Of a stretch of DNA of 64,000 bases, positions 25,158-33,909 are shown piece after piece. The notes below the pieces were generated by a model. It was not told where the DNA came from. It worked only from the letters and a program-made list of their open reading frames with translations, and did no database searches. Numbering within the stretch: the stretch's first letter is position 1; each line of letters begins with the position of its first letter. The position numbers and the translations under genes are program-made. Source of the stretch: BOKV01 sp049289295 (GTDB lineage Bacteria > Pseudomonadota > Alphaproteobacteria > Rhizobiales > Rhizobiaceae). The stretch covers positions 62,001-126,000 of the forward strand of contig JBATLL010000075.1 of NCBI GenBank assembly GCA_049289295.1, read 5' to 3'.

Positions 25158-26465
25158 ATGACAAGCTTTTCGCCTCGCGAAATCGTATCCGAACTTGACC
25201 GCTACATTATCGGGCAGAAGGACGCCAAGCGAGCTGTAGCGATCGCGCTGCGCAATCGCTGGCGTCGACAGCAGCTCGAAGGCCAGATGCGGGAAGAGGT
25301 GCTGCCGAAGAACATTCTGATGATCGGGCCCACGGGGGTCGGCAAGACGGAGATTTCAAGGCGACTGGCAAAGTTGGCAGGGGCGCCCTTCCTGAAAGTC
25401 GAAGCGACCAAGTTCACTGAAGTCGGTTATGTCGGGCGCGACGTCGAGCAAATCATCCGCGATCTGGTGGAAATCGGCATACAGCTCATTCGCGAGCAAA
25501 AGCGCGAAGAGGTCAAGGCAAAGGCTCACCTTGCTGCAGAGGAAAGAGTTCTCGATGCACTTGTGGGACCGGCCGCAAGTCCGGCTACACGTGAATCCTT
25601 TCGCAAGAAGCTGCGAGGCAATGAACTCGACACAAAGGAGATCGAGATAGAGGTCGCAGATGCTTCCAATCCGATGGGCGGATTCGAAATTCCCGGAATG
25701 CCAGGCGCTTCTGTCGGCGTACTCAACATCAATGACATGCTCGGCAAGGCATTCGGGCAAAAGACAAAGAAACGAAAGACTACGGTCCGCGAATCCTACG
25801 AAATCCTGATCAGTGATGAATCGGACAAGATGCTCGATCAGGAGCAGCTGGTGTCCGATGCCATCTCGGCTGTCGAGAATAATGGCATCGTGTTTCTCGA
25901 CGAGATCGACAAGATTGCCGTGCGCGACGGAGCGGTGGGAGGCAGCGTTTCACGCGAAGGCGTCCAGCGCGACCTGCTTCCGCTCGTCGAGGGGACAACC
26001 GTGGCGACAAAACATGGGCCCGTGAAGACCGATCATATCCTGTTCATTGCGTCGGGTGCCTTTCACGTCAGCAAACCTTCCGATCTGCTGCCGGAACTGC
26101 AGGGCAGGCTGCCGATCCGCGTCGAGTTGCGAGCGCTTTCCAAGGAAGATTTCAAACGCATCCTCACCGAGACCGAGGCAAGCCTCATCAAGCAATATGT
26201 GGCACTGATGGCGACCGAAAAGGTCAGGATCGATTTCAGTGACGACGCGATCGAAGCGATTGCGGACGTCGCGGTCGGGCTGAATTCTTCCATAGAGAAT
26301 ATTGGTGCCCGGCGACTGCAAACAGTGATGGAGCGCATTCTCGACGAGATTTCATTTGCCGCACCCGACATGGCGGGGCAAAGCATTTCCATCAATGAAA
26401 AATATGTGCTCGACCAGATCGGCGATCTTGCCAGAAACACGGATTTGAGCCGATTCATCTTGTAG
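25158..26465 (+). CDS. hslU: HslU ATPase subunit
   Basis: A 435-residue AAA+ unfoldase that feeds proteins to HslV. It has SPREIVSELDRYIIGQ at the start, Walker A GPTGVGKT at residues 57-64, the pore loop GYVGRD, the intermediate domain, Walker B IVFLDEIDKIA, the sensor region NIGARRLQT, and the C-terminal tail SRFIL that docks into HslV. ATG 25158 gives the normal N-terminus; the longer open frame (from 24981) overlaps hslV. Part of the heat-shock proteolysis system along with DnaK/DnaJ in this window. Confidence 0.98.
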   Translation: MTSFSPREIVSELDRYIIGQKDAKRAVAIALRNRWRRQQLEGQMREEVLPKNILMIGPTGVGKTEISRRLAKLAGAPFLKVEATKFTEVGYVGRDVEQIIRDLVEIGIQLIREQKREEVKAKAHLAAEERVLDALVGPAASPATRESFRKKLRGNELDTKEIEIEVADASNPMGGFEIPGMPGASVGVLNINDMLGKAFGQKTKKRKTTVRESYEILISDESDKMLDQEQLVSDAISAVENNGIVFLDEIDKIAVRDGAVGGSVSREGVQRDLLPLVEGTTVATKHGPVKTDHILFIASGAFHVSKPSDLLPELQGRLPIRVELRALSKEDFKRILTETEASLIKQYVALMATEKVRIDFSDDAIEAIADVAVGLNSSIENIGARRLQTVMERILDEISFAAPDMAGQSISINEKYVLDQIGDLARNTDLSRFIL

Positions 26466-26585
26466 ACGCATGGAACTGTGTGCCATTTGACACATTGGTC
26501 GGCACCGACAAGTGGCATTGTCTCGACACTGCCATTTCGTTACGGCAAGTTGTACTGCGTTGGAACCTGGATCATTCTGGAAGTC

Positions 26586-27530
26586 ATGCACGTAAGCACC
26601 TGGATCAAATGGACAGTCTTCGCCCTGATGATTGCTGTCACGGCGCCTTCGCAGGCTGCCATGGTCAAGGTGCCCAGCGGTAACCGCAATTTGACCCAGC
26701 CCGGAATCCCTGCCGGAGCGGTGTCACGCACGCGCGCAACCAAGGGAAACTTCCAGGAGAAGTATAAAAAAATCAGGGATCTGATCGCCAACGACAAGCA
26801 ATTGCAGCGCAAGATAAAGGCGGCAGCCAGCCGTTACGCCATCGACCCCGTCCATATCGTGGGGGCGCTGGTTGGCGAGCATACCTACAATGTCGATGCG
26901 CTTGACCGGATCCAGACATACCTCGTCAAGGCAGCATCCTATCTCGGTTCCGACCTTGCTTTCGCGCATGATGGCGAGAAGGTTCTGGATTTTGTCCGAC
27001 GGCCAGAATTTGCCGCCTGTGAAAGTCTCAGCGACAGCTACGACATCTGGTCATGCCGTGAGGACGTCTGGGACAAGAGCTTTCGCGGAAAGAATACCGG
27101 AGGCAAGAGTTGGCCAAATGACCGCTTCGGCCGTGTGTTCTTCCAACCGCTTTATGCAGGTCAGACTTTCGGACTTGGTCAGCTCAATCCACTGACCGCA
27201 TTGCAGGTCAGCGATCTTGTTTCACGCACCAGCGGATACCGCAAACTAGACGCAGCGCGCGCGCCGGAGATCTACAAGGCGATCATGGACCCCGATTCCA
27301 CCCTGCAATACATGGCAGCCGTGATCCGCACCGCCATCGATGCCTATGCCTCGATTGCGGAGATGGACATTTCCGGCAATCCTGGCATCACGGCCACACT
27401 GTACAATCTGGGTGATATTCGCAGCCGGGCCGCAGCCCTGAAGCGGCGCAAGCCAGCGTTGCCGGAAGAAAATTACTATGGCTGGCTGGTCAACGACAAG
27501 CTTGAGGAACTCGCACCGCTGGTCCGGTGA
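26586..27530 (+). CDS. DUF1402 exported protein
   Basis: A 314-residue protein with a signal peptide (MHVSTWIKWTVFALMIAVT then APSQA, cleavage near residue 24). The mature part is a helical domain: RYAIDPVHIVGALVGEHTYNVD, RVFFQPLYAGQTFGLGQLNPLTALQVSD and ITATLYNLGDIRSRAAAL. The spacing and motifs (an E in VGEHT, the GLGQLNPLTAL segment, then ATLYNLGD) resemble lysozyme-like lytic transglycosylases, where E is catalytic and GxxQ-Nxxx follows, but this resemblance is my inference. The family DUF1402 is known from Rhizobiales and often follows hslU. It is probably periplasmic. The 120-base gap upstream may hold its own promoter. Confidence 0.8.
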   Translation: MHVSTWIKWTVFALMIAVTAPSQAAMVKVPSGNRNLTQPGIPAGAVSRTRATKGNFQEKYKKIRDLIANDKQLQRKIKAAASRYAIDPVHIVGALVGEHTYNVDALDRIQTYLVKAASYLGSDLAFAHDGEKVLDFVRRPEFAACESLSDSYDIWSCREDVWDKSFRGKNTGGKSWPNDRFGRVFFQPLYAGQTFGLGQLNPLTALQVSDLVSRTSGYRKLDAARAPEIYKAIMDPDSTLQYMAAVIRTAIDAYASIAEMDISGNPGITATLYNLGDIRSRAAALKRRKPALPEENYYGWLVNDKLEELAPLVR

Positions 27531-27537
27531 CGGTCGT

Positions 27538-27915
27538 TCAGGTCCGTTTCTTGTGCCCTCTTACGCGGACCCTGATATCGTGGATGAGTTCCCGCAGGTC
27601 CTCGGTAGACAGTTCCGATATTCTCTCAGAGACAAGATTGGCGAACTCGGTGGCTTCGGGAGCAAGCCTCGCCGTGTCGACGACAATGCGTGGATGCGAA
27701 ATTCGGGCGAGTTCCTGCAATTCATCTGCCTCGTCCCAAATCACGTTGAAATAGCCGATCACCCGCTGGACAAAATCCCAGTTCGGCCTGCCGCGGGTAC
27801 CTTTTTCCAGCGCTGACAACCAGGCTGGCGTCACTCCGAGGGCCTGGGCCATCTGCTTTTGCGTCACACCCCTTTGGATTCGCAATTCGCGCACGCGCTG
27901 GCCAAATGGTGTCAA
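27538..27915 (-). CDS. XRE-family HTH transcriptional regulator
   Basis: A 125-residue protein with an N-terminal helix-turn-helix of the Cro/CI type: FGQRVRELRIQRGVTQKQMAQALGVTPAWLSALEKG at about residues 3-38. The C-terminal part (GYFNVIWDEADELQELARISHPRIVVDTARLAPEATEFANLV) is found in a conserved alphaproteobacterial family of unknown target. I take TTG 27915 as start: it has GGGGAG six bases upstream and gives a protein starting M-TPFGQRVRELR; no ATG or GTG lies in frame before the smr gene. It follows smr by 28 bases and is the last gene of the minus-strand run tim44-mltA-smr-XRE. Confidence 0.85.
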   Translation of the reverse strand: MTPFGQRVRELRIQRGVTQKQMAQALGVTPAWLSALEKGTRGRPNWDFVQRVIGYFNVIWDEADELQELARISHPRIVVDTARLAPEATEFANLVSERISELSTEDLRELIHDIRVRVRGHKKRT

Positions 27916-27943
27916 TTTCTGCTCCCCGGCGAAATGGGCATCG

Positions 27944-28537
27944 TCATCGGTTTTCTTTCTGGCGGCGAAGGCGAATATACAGGGCACCTTCCCCACCGTG
28001 AATCTGCGCCGCAACACGATAACCGGAGACGAGCGGCCTGAACACTGGCTCGACCAGCCAGCGCGGTACCGCATTCCTGAGTATCGAACCTGTCCGCTCA
28101 CCCTTGCCGGTGATCACCAACACGATCCTGCAACCTGAATGCCGCGAACTTTCGAGGAATGAAAGCAGCATCTGATGGGCCTGATACTCGAACATGCCGT
28201 GAAGATCGATGCGATCGTCCACTTGCAGAGCGCCCTTGCGCAGCTTGCGCATCATGGTGTCATCGAGCTGTGCCTGGGGATAGGGTTCCGGTCGGCGTGA
28301 TTGCGGTGGCGCTTGCCAGGACGGGAGCGCCCTGGCTGTCAGTTTTGTGCTGTCTTTCGCAGATCTGGCAGGTGCTTCGATCCGCATCTCGCTGGTTGAG
28401 GATGGTGACTCGGTCTTTGGATCAATCAGGGAAGCTGGGGGGGCAGCGGTGTTCCGCAGTGGTTTCACGGTTTTGCGCACCGCTTCCCACAAAGCCTGAT
28501 CCTCCTGCGAAAGGTGTTTTTTCCGCTTGTCCTGCAT
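27944..28537 (-). CDS. Smr-domain protein
   Basis: A 197-residue protein with a disordered, charged N-terminal half and a C-terminal Smr domain (about residues 108-190): DDRIDLHGMFEYQAHQ with the signature DLHG, LVITGKGERTGSILRNAVPRWL, and HGGEGALYIRLRR. Stand-alone Smr proteins are thought to be nucleases or nucleic-acid binding proteins acting on recombination or RNA intermediates. The target here is unknown. It is directly after mltA (no gap between stop and start) and shares its transcript. Confidence 0.88.
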   Translation of the reverse strand: MQDKRKKHLSQEDQALWEAVRKTVKPLRNTAAPPASLIDPKTESPSSTSEMRIEAPARSAKDSTKLTARALPSWQAPPQSRRPEPYPQAQLDDTMMRKLRKGALQVDDRIDLHGMFEYQAHQMLLSFLESSRHSGCRIVLVITGKGERTGSILRNAVPRWLVEPVFRPLVSGYRVAAQIHGGEGALYIRLRRQKENR

Positions 28538-29677
28538 TCAGGCGCTCCCGTGCAGGTTACGGGGAATGAGCGCGATGAAATCCGCCTTGTGCCTGATCTT
28601 CCCGGCCAATTGACCGGCTCTGGCACCTGACCCGAAAAAAATGTCTCCGCGTGACGGCCCGATAATGGCCGATCCCGTGTCCTGCGCTACCATCAGGGCG
28701 CGCCACGGCTTTTCTCCCGTATCGTCCAGGCGATCTTGGACCGAGACCCAGACTGGCGTTGAGAATGTGTGCAGGGTCCGGTCAATCGCCAGACTTCGCC
28801 CGGCCATCAGCGGAATGGACGCTGCGCCAACCGGTCCCAACCCGCTATCGGTTTCATGCGCCATGGAAAAGAAGATGAAAGACCGATTACGGCGGATGAG
28901 GTCGCCGGCGCGCGCGGGATCCTTATCAAGCCAGGCGCGCAATCGCTGCATGGTCATGTCCTGAAGTTCAATCGCCCCGGTTTCCACCAGGAACTTTCCG
29001 ATCGCAGTATAGGGGTGCCCGTTCTTGGCAGCATAGTTTACCCGCTTCACTCCGCCATCAGGCATGGCCAGACGGGCGGAACCCTGGACATGAACAAAGA
29101 AACCCTCGATTTCATTTTCCAGCCAGACGATTTCATGACCCTTTCCGGCGAGAAAACCAGCCTCGATCGCTGAACGGTCCGGATAGGGTTCGAGACCTGT
29201 GCTTGTGCGCCTGGCAAAGTTCATTGATGGATCAAGATAAGAGGGTCTTGATTGATCGTCGATGTCGACAAGGTCCGACGGTCGGCCATATAGCGGATAG
29301 GTGAAGCGTGGTGTGCGAACCGGCGATGCTTCCAGTTCGGGTTCGAAATAGCCCGTTACGAATCCGGAATCGGGCTCGCCAATGCGTACAGGCAGGAAGT
29401 GTCTTTCAAAGAAGGCGCGCGCCTCGTTACGCGTGCCAATCGCCAGGCCATTTTCATCCAGAGCCTTGCGGGCGATACCCGCCAGCGCTTCGGATCCGAT
29501 ACCCAGCGCTTTGGTCGAATAGGTTTGAACCAGCAATCGTCGGGCAGAATTGCGGAAACATGCCAGTGCTTCGGCATGGTCATCATCCAGCCATCCGGAA
29601 ATCTGCTCAAAAGCAACAGGCGCCGAACAGGGCGCCTGCGCAATCAATCTGTCCAGTATGGCCGCGTCGCACTGCAT
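28538..29677 (-). CDS. mltA: Membrane-bound lytic transglycosylase A-like
   Basis: A 379-residue MltA-type murein transglycosylase. The N-terminal half has the MltA barrel signature (FVTGYFEPELEASPVRTPRFTYPLYGRP), and the C-terminal 3D domain has VAQDTGSAIIGPSRGDIFFGSG with the likely catalytic aspartate. It cleaves peptidoglycan to 1,6-anhydromuropeptides. I see no lipoprotein signal. The open frame starts at 29761 but overlaps tim44; ATG 29677 (26 bases inside the gap) gives a protein that begins near the family start, FEQISGWLDDDH. The true N-terminus, and so any signal peptide, is uncertain. Confidence 0.9.
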   Translation of the reverse strand: MQCDAAILDRLIAQAPCSAPVAFEQISGWLDDDHAEALACFRNSARRLLVQTYSTKALGIGSEALAGIARKALDENGLAIGTRNEARAFFERHFLPVRIGEPDSGFVTGYFEPELEASPVRTPRFTYPLYGRPSDLVDIDDQSRPSYLDPSMNFARRTSTGLEPYPDRSAIEAGFLAGKGHEIVWLENEIEGFFVHVQGSARLAMPDGGVKRVNYAAKNGHPYTAIGKFLVETGAIELQDMTMQRLRAWLDKDPARAGDLIRRNRSFIFFSMAHETDSGLGPVGAASIPLMAGRSLAIDRTLHTFSTPVWVSVQDRLDDTGEKPWRALMVAQDTGSAIIGPSRGDIFFGSGARAGQLAGKIRHKADFIALIPRNLHGSA

Positions 29678-29702
29678 CAGCTCATCCCGAGCGTCAAGCC
29701 AT

Positions 29703-30425
29703 TCACGATTCGGATTCGGTGGCCACCAGCTTCCAGTTAGGATCGCGTGAGCGCGAATCACGCGAGAATGTCCAAATGTCGGTGACCTCGGCCACCTGCT
29801 CCGGATCTCCGTCCTTTATCTGACCATCCTTGTCGTAGGTTGCCGAAATTATCTGGCTTACGAAACGGGCTGTAATCTGGATATCGTTCTTTACCGTCTC
29901 CGCTGCAGTGATGACGGCGGAATCGATGCCGACAAAACTTGCTCTTACCGTGTGGCCGTTTTTCTCGCGTTGGGTGATTGCGTTCGCAAATCCCTCATAC
30001 ACTTCGCGCGAAAGCAGGTTCTTCAGCGTCTTGCGATCGCCGTCAGCATAGGCCGTGACAATCATCTCGTATGCCATCCTGGCACCATCAAGGAAACTGG
30101 CGGGTCGAAAGCTCGGGTCCATCTTGGTGACCGCAAGAAGACCCTTGTGGAGCCTTGTGCCAGGTTTTGCCAGCGCGCTGATGGCCTCGACAAGTTGGGC
30201 GTCCTCGTCCGCCTTCGTATCGCCTTCCGCCTTGCGGCCAATCGTGACCACATTGCCGGAATCGGCTTGCGAACCATTCTGCATGTTTCGGCGCGATCCA
30301 GCTTCGCGATCAAAGGGGGGGCGCTGATGTCCGGTTCTCTTTCCCAACACCGAGCGAAGGCGGAGGAAAATGAAAACTGCTATTGCCAGCGTGATGATCG
30401 TGGTCGGGTCGTTGAAAATGTTCAT
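29703..30425 (-). CDS. Tim44/TimA-family membrane protein
   Basis: A 240-residue protein with one N-terminal membrane anchor (IITLAIAVFIFLRLRSVLG, residues 9-28), a basic disordered linker, and a C-terminal Tim44-like domain (about 95-235): FRPASFLDGARMAYEMIVTAYADGDRKTLKNLLSREVYEGFANAI, then VTDIWTFSRDSRSRDPNWKLVAT. Bacterial Tim44-like proteins (TimA in Caulobacter) are related to the mitochondrial import protein and sit at the inner membrane. Neighbouring secB and fxsA lie on the other side of a divergent gap (149 bases). It starts the run tim44-mltA-smr-XRE. Confidence 0.88.
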   Translation of the reverse strand: MNIFNDPTTIITLAIAVFIFLRLRSVLGKRTGHQRPPFDREAGSRRNMQNGSQADSGNVVTIGRKAEGDTKADEDAQLVEAISALAKPGTRLHKGLLAVTKMDPSFRPASFLDGARMAYEMIVTAYADGDRKTLKNLLSREVYEGFANAITQREKNGHTVRASFVGIDSAVITAAETVKNDIQITARFVSQIISATYDKDGQIKDGDPEQVAEVTDIWTFSRDSRSRDPNWKLVATESES

Positions 30426-30477
30426 TGGACAAGCCGCAAATGGTTCCTACATTCATGATTGATATAGTCCTGAACAG

Positions 30478-30503
30478 CCCGGAATCAAAGAATGCATTTC
30501 GGG
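30478..30503. repeat. Imperfect hairpin in the tim44-fxsA gap
   Basis: CCCGGAAT (30478-30485) can pair with ATTTCGGG (30496-30503), eight pairs including one G-T, with a 10-base loop. It lies in the divergent intergenic region and is followed by TTTGAT. It is a weak signal: it may be a promoter-associated structure or chance. Confidence 0.25.
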
Positions 30504-30574
30504 TTTGATAGGGTGGAACCACCAGGATCGCCATTGGGCATATCCTTTTTCCTCGAGACTGGCTGATTGCAACG

Positions 30575-31066
30575 ATGCCGCTGACCATCATTCCTTTTGT
30601 TCTTCTGCTCATTCCGGTGCTCGAGATTGCCGTCTTCATTCTCGTCGGCAATGTGATCGGATTGATGCCGACACTGCTGATGATTCTCGTGACCGCAGTC
30701 ATCGGCAGCCTTCTGTTGCGTATCCAGGGGCTATCGGTTCTGTCGGCGCTACGCGGGGAAATGGAAGCCGGGCGGATACCTGGGCGCGAACTTGGCGACG
30801 CATTCATGATATTTGCCGCCGGCATCCTGCTTCTCACCCCGGGTTTCGTCACCGATACGCTCGGATTCCTTTTGTTCGTGCCTGGTGTGCGTGGGCTGAT
30901 ACGCCGCTTCATTCTTTCCCGCCTGGGAACCGCCGAAGTGTTCGTGCACCGCTCGGCAAGTGGCGGTGCGGCACGATCCGGCAATACGCGGGTTATCGAT
31001 CTCGATGCCGATGAATTTCATGAAAACGCCGGGAAAGACCCTCGCAAATCGAGGCAGGCGCATTAA
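30575..31066 (+). CDS. fxsA: FxsA-family membrane protein
   Basis: A 163-residue protein with three to four membrane segments: LTIIPFVLLLIPVLEIAVFILV (residues 3-24), LMPTLLMILVTAVIGSLLL (30-48), and AFMIFAAGILLLTPGFVTDTLGFLLFVPGV (75-104). LLIPVLEIAVFI and LLTPGFVTDTLGFLL are FxsA signatures. E. coli FxsA relieves F-plasmid exclusion of phage T7; its normal role is unknown. In alphaproteobacteria it is often next to secB, as here (120 bases apart). The last 55 residues are soluble. Confidence 0.88.
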   Translation: MPLTIIPFVLLLIPVLEIAVFILVGNVIGLMPTLLMILVTAVIGSLLLRIQGLSVLSALRGEMEAGRIPGRELGDAFMIFAAGILLLTPGFVTDTLGFLLFVPGVRGLIRRFILSRLGTAEVFVHRSASGGAARSGNTRVIDLDADEFHENAGKDPRKSRQAH

Positions 31067-31185
31067 GGCAAAGCCGCCGTTTCTTCTCCAAGCTTGGCAA
31101 TTGGCCACCAACATGCTAGCCACACGCGAATTTCCCAGACAAACCACCGGTATCGGCGTGCCGGCAAACAAGGGCGGGACCAGCA

Positions 31186-31707
31186 ATGGCCAAATCTGCA
31201 AAGAAAACGGACGATTCCAAGAGCGCTAATGCCGGGACAGAGGCTGGTGCAGGTGCACAGCAGCAAAACGGACCGATGCTCTCGGTTCTTGCCCAGTATG
31301 TGAAGGATTTCTCGTTCGAAAATCCGCATGCCCCAAATTCGCTGCGGCCGCGCCAGACATCACCTGAAATCAACATCAATATCAATGTTGGTGCGAATGC
31401 CATGTCGCAGACCGAGTTCGAAGTGACGCTCAAGCTTGATGCGAAGGCGCTCGCGGAAAAGGAACTCGTTTTCAACGTGGAACTGACCTATGCGGGCATC
31501 TTCCGCCTGCAGGGCCTTCCCCAGGAGGCAATGCAGCCGGCACTCCTGATCGAATGCCCACGTCTATTGTTCCCGTTCGCGCGCCAGATCGTATCCGATG
31601 CCACGCGCAATGGTGGTTTCCCACCACTGATGATCGACCCGGTCGATTTCGCCCGTCTCTATCAGTCTAAACTTACCGAGGGTGCAGGCGCAGCGAAGAT
31701 CAACTGA
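31186..31707 (+). CDS. secB: Protein-export chaperone SecB
   Basis: A 173-residue tetrameric chaperone that keeps precursors unfolded and brings them to SecA. It has LSVLAQYVKDFSFENPHAP (the peptide-binding strand), INININVGANAMSQTEFEVTL, and ECPRLLFPFARQIVSDATRNGGFPPLMIDPVDFARLY, all conserved in the family. The first 25 residues are a poorly conserved basic/Ala-rich extension. It is on the plus strand, convergent with dnaQ, with 7 bases between stops. Confidence 0.97.
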   Translation: MAKSAKKTDDSKSANAGTEAGAGAQQQNGPMLSVLAQYVKDFSFENPHAPNSLRPRQTSPEINININVGANAMSQTEFEVTLKLDAKALAEKELVFNVELTYAGIFRLQGLPQEAMQPALLIECPRLLFPFARQIVSDATRNGGFPPLMIDPVDFARLYQSKLTEGAGAAKIN

Positions 31708-31714
31708 CTTCGCT

Positions 31715-32440
31715 TTACTCGGAATTGTCTGGACTGGTTTTTTGCCAGTCCAGCCAGATCGCATCCTGACCGAGTGCGCCGATCATGGATTGATGTCTTG
31801 CGATGTCGTCCTGCGAAAGCCGTGGTTCCAGCGTTCTGGGCCTGGTTTTCCGCTCATAGTTTGCTGGTTCCAGCTCATCGATGGTTTCGCTCTGTTCGGG
31901 TTCGCTGTCCAATACAAGCGTAGCCTGGCGACCGCCATTCAGTTCGATATAGACTTCGGCGAGCAATTCACTGTCCAGCAATGCGCCGTGATAGGTGCGA
32001 TGCGAATTGTTGATGCCATAGCGTTGGCAAAGAGCATCAAGCGAGTTGGGACCCATCGGATGACGCTTTCTTGCGAGCATCAGCGTGTCAATAATGCGGC
32101 TCGGCGGAATTGCCGACTGGCCCAGACGTGCCAATTCGGCGTTGATGAACCCCATATCGAATCCTGCATTGTGCGCGACCAGCATGCCATCCCCGACAAA
32201 CTCGATAAAATCGGCGACGATCACTGAAAATGTCGGCTTGTCTCGCAGGAATTCATCCGTGATTCCGTGAATACGAAGTGCTTCGGGATGCACTGCCCGG
32301 CCTTCGGGGTTGATATATACATGGAAGGTCTTTCCAGTGGGAAAGCGGTCGATCAGTTCAACGGCACCGATTTCGATAACCCGTTCGCCATCCTCGGGCC
32401 TCAGACCGGTCGTTTCGGTGTCGAATATTATTTCACGCAT
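31715..32440 (-). CDS. dnaQ: DNA polymerase III epsilon (proofreading)
   Basis: A 241-residue DEDDh 3'-5' exonuclease: Exo I FDTETTG with D7 and E9, Exo II AHNAGFDMGFIN, and Exo III HRTYHGALLDSELLAEVY with catalytic H and D. It proofreads for the replicative polymerase. The C-terminal tail beyond residue 185 is polar and would hold the clamp/alpha contact. It ends the minus-strand run (PPDK regulator)-maf-aroE-coaE-dnaQ, 18 bases after coaE. It lies about 3 kb from the probable origin. Confidence 0.97.
   Translation of the reverse strand: MREIIFDTETTGLRPEDGERVIEIGAVELIDRFPTGKTFHVYINPEGRAVHPEALRIHGITDEFLRDKPTFSVIVADFIEFVGDGMLVAHNAGFDMGFINAELARLGQSAIPPSRIIDTLMLARKRHPMGPNSLDALCQRYGINNSHRTYHGALLDSELLAEVYIELNGGRQATLVLDSEPEQSETIDELEPANYERKTRPRTLEPRLSQDDIARHQSMIGALGQDAIWLDWQKTSPDNSE
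31729..31753. repeat. Perfect inverted repeat at secB/dnaQ 3' ends
   Basis: CTGGACTGG and CCAGTCCAG form a 9-base stem with the 7-base loop TTTTTTG. It starts 22 bases after the secB stop and lies inside the last codons of dnaQ, encoding its DWQKTSPDN end. The T run lies in the loop, not after the stem, so this is not a standard terminator, but on the secB transcript it could block 3' exonucleases or stop transcription weakly. Confidence 0.5.
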
Positions 32441-32458
32441 CGAAACTTTCTCCCTTGC

Positions 32459-33070
32459 CTACCGTTCAGGCCCTGTGATCGGTTGGTTCGACTCAATCAA
32501 TTTGTCGATGATGGCGCGAACCTGACCACGTGCCGAATCCATGCCTTCGCTCGTATCTACCAGAAAGTCGGCGCGATTGCGCTTTTCCGCGTCCGGCATC
32601 TGCCGGGCCAGGATCTGCGCCAAGCGCGCTCTGGTCATTCCGGGTCGCTGGAGTGCGCGCTGTTCCTGGATTTTAACGTCCGCAGTCACGACCACGATGA
32701 CATCAACCCTTTTTTCGCCGCCAACTTCAAAAAGAAGGGGGATGTCGAGGATGACGATTTTTTCTCCGTTTCTTTCCGCTTCTTCAAGGAAAAGTCGTTC
32801 TTCAGCGTGGACGAGCGGATGGATCAGGGATTCAAGCAGTTTGAGCTGTTCAGGTTTCCCCAAGACCTGTTGCGAGAGGGCGACGCGGTCGACCCTGCCT
32901 TCCTTCACCGCACCGGGGAATGCATTTTCGATGAGCGGAACTGCCTTGCCTTCATAAAGACGGTGCACGACAGCATCGGCATCGTGCACGGGTATGCCGA
33001 AATCACGGAACATCTGAGCGGTTGTCGATTTGCCCATGGCAATGGAGCCGGTCAGTCCGACAATGATCAT
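32459..33070 (-). CDS. coaE: Dephospho-CoA kinase
   Basis: A 203-residue P-loop kinase for the last step of coenzyme A synthesis. It has GLTGSIAMGKST at residues 5-16, DADAVVHRLYEGKAV, VVLDIPLLFEVGG-like ILDIPLLFEVGGEK, and RPGMTRARLAQILARQMPDAEKR in the lid. Its start overlaps the aroE stop by four bases (ATGA). Together with coaA in this window it covers the first and last steps of the pathway. Confidence 0.97.
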   Translation of the reverse strand: MIIVGLTGSIAMGKSTTAQMFRDFGIPVHDADAVVHRLYEGKAVPLIENAFPGAVKEGRVDRVALSQQVLGKPEQLKLLESLIHPLVHAEERLFLEEAERNGEKIVILDIPLLFEVGGEKRVDVIVVVTADVKIQEQRALQRPGMTRARLAQILARQMPDAEKRNRADFLVDTSEGMDSARGQVRAIIDKLIESNQPITGPER

Positions 33071-33909
33071 GAATGAGCTCGTCTGCGTTCAATTTCATCG
33101 AGGATATGGTCGCGAAGGGCCTGATTCACCTCGGGTCGGGTGCCGAACCATAGTTCAAAGCCGGGAACCGCCTGATGCAGCAGCATTCCCAAACCGTCTA
33201 CCGTTTTCATGGATTGCTCTTGTGCACGCGCAATGAGTGGCGTCCTGAGCGGTGTGTAAACAATGTCGGTGACGAGGAGGTTTCGGTCAGCCTTTTCGAG
33301 ATTGATTTCAAGTGTTGGCTGTCCCTTCATGCCAAGGGACGTCGTGTTGACAATCAGATCCGCGCTGCACGCCAGTTCATCGGCTGATTCCCAGCCATGC
33401 ACAGTGATGCAATCGGGGTTCATTTCCGCCAGGGTCTCAGCGCGCGCTCGCGAGCGGTTGATGATGAACATTTTCGAAATGCCGCGTTGCAGAAGTGCGA
33501 ACACCACCGCCCTTGCCGCCCCGCCTGCGCCTAGGACAAGTGCGCTGCGCGCTGCATCCCAGCCTGGCGCCATCTGGTCCAGGTTGGCGAGAAAACCGTA
33601 AGCGTCGGTGTTGGTTCCGTGCAATTGCCCATTCTCAAGCCAGACGGTGTTAACCGCGCCTATTGCGCGGGCCTGTGGCGTGACGACATCACATAGTTCA
33701 AGCGCGCGTTCCTTGTGGGGAATGGTGATGTTCCCACCGACAAGATTTTCGCTATCCAGCCCCTTGAGAAAGCCATCAAGTTCATTCGGTGATTTCGCAA
33801 TCGCGCGGTATGTCCCGTCAATGGCGTGGGCGGCCAGCCAATATCCATGAAGCACGGGCGAGAGAGAATGAGAAATGGGCCAGCCAGTCACGAAGGCGTT
33901 GAACGTCAT
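33067..33909 (-). CDS. aroE: Shikimate dehydrogenase
   Basis: A 280-residue NADPH enzyme reducing 3-dehydroshikimate to shikimate. It has GWPISHSLSPVLHGYW (substrate loop), NITIPHKERAL with the catalytic lysine, NTDAYGF with the catalytic aspartate, and the nucleotide-binding GAGGAARAVVFAL, followed by NRSRARAETLAE. It overlaps maf upstream and coaE downstream by four bases each, so these genes are translated as a chain. Confidence 0.97.
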   Translation of the reverse strand: MTFNAFVTGWPISHSLSPVLHGYWLAAHAIDGTYRAIAKSPNELDGFLKGLDSENLVGGNITIPHKERALELCDVVTPQARAIGAVNTVWLENGQLHGTNTDAYGFLANLDQMAPGWDAARSALVLGAGGAARAVVFALLQRGISKMFIINRSRARAETLAEMNPDCITVHGWESADELACSADLIVNTTSLGMKGQPTLEINLEKADRNLLVTDIVYTPLRTPLIARAQEQSMKTVDGLGMLLHQAVPGFELWFGTRPEVNQALRDHILDEIERRRAHS

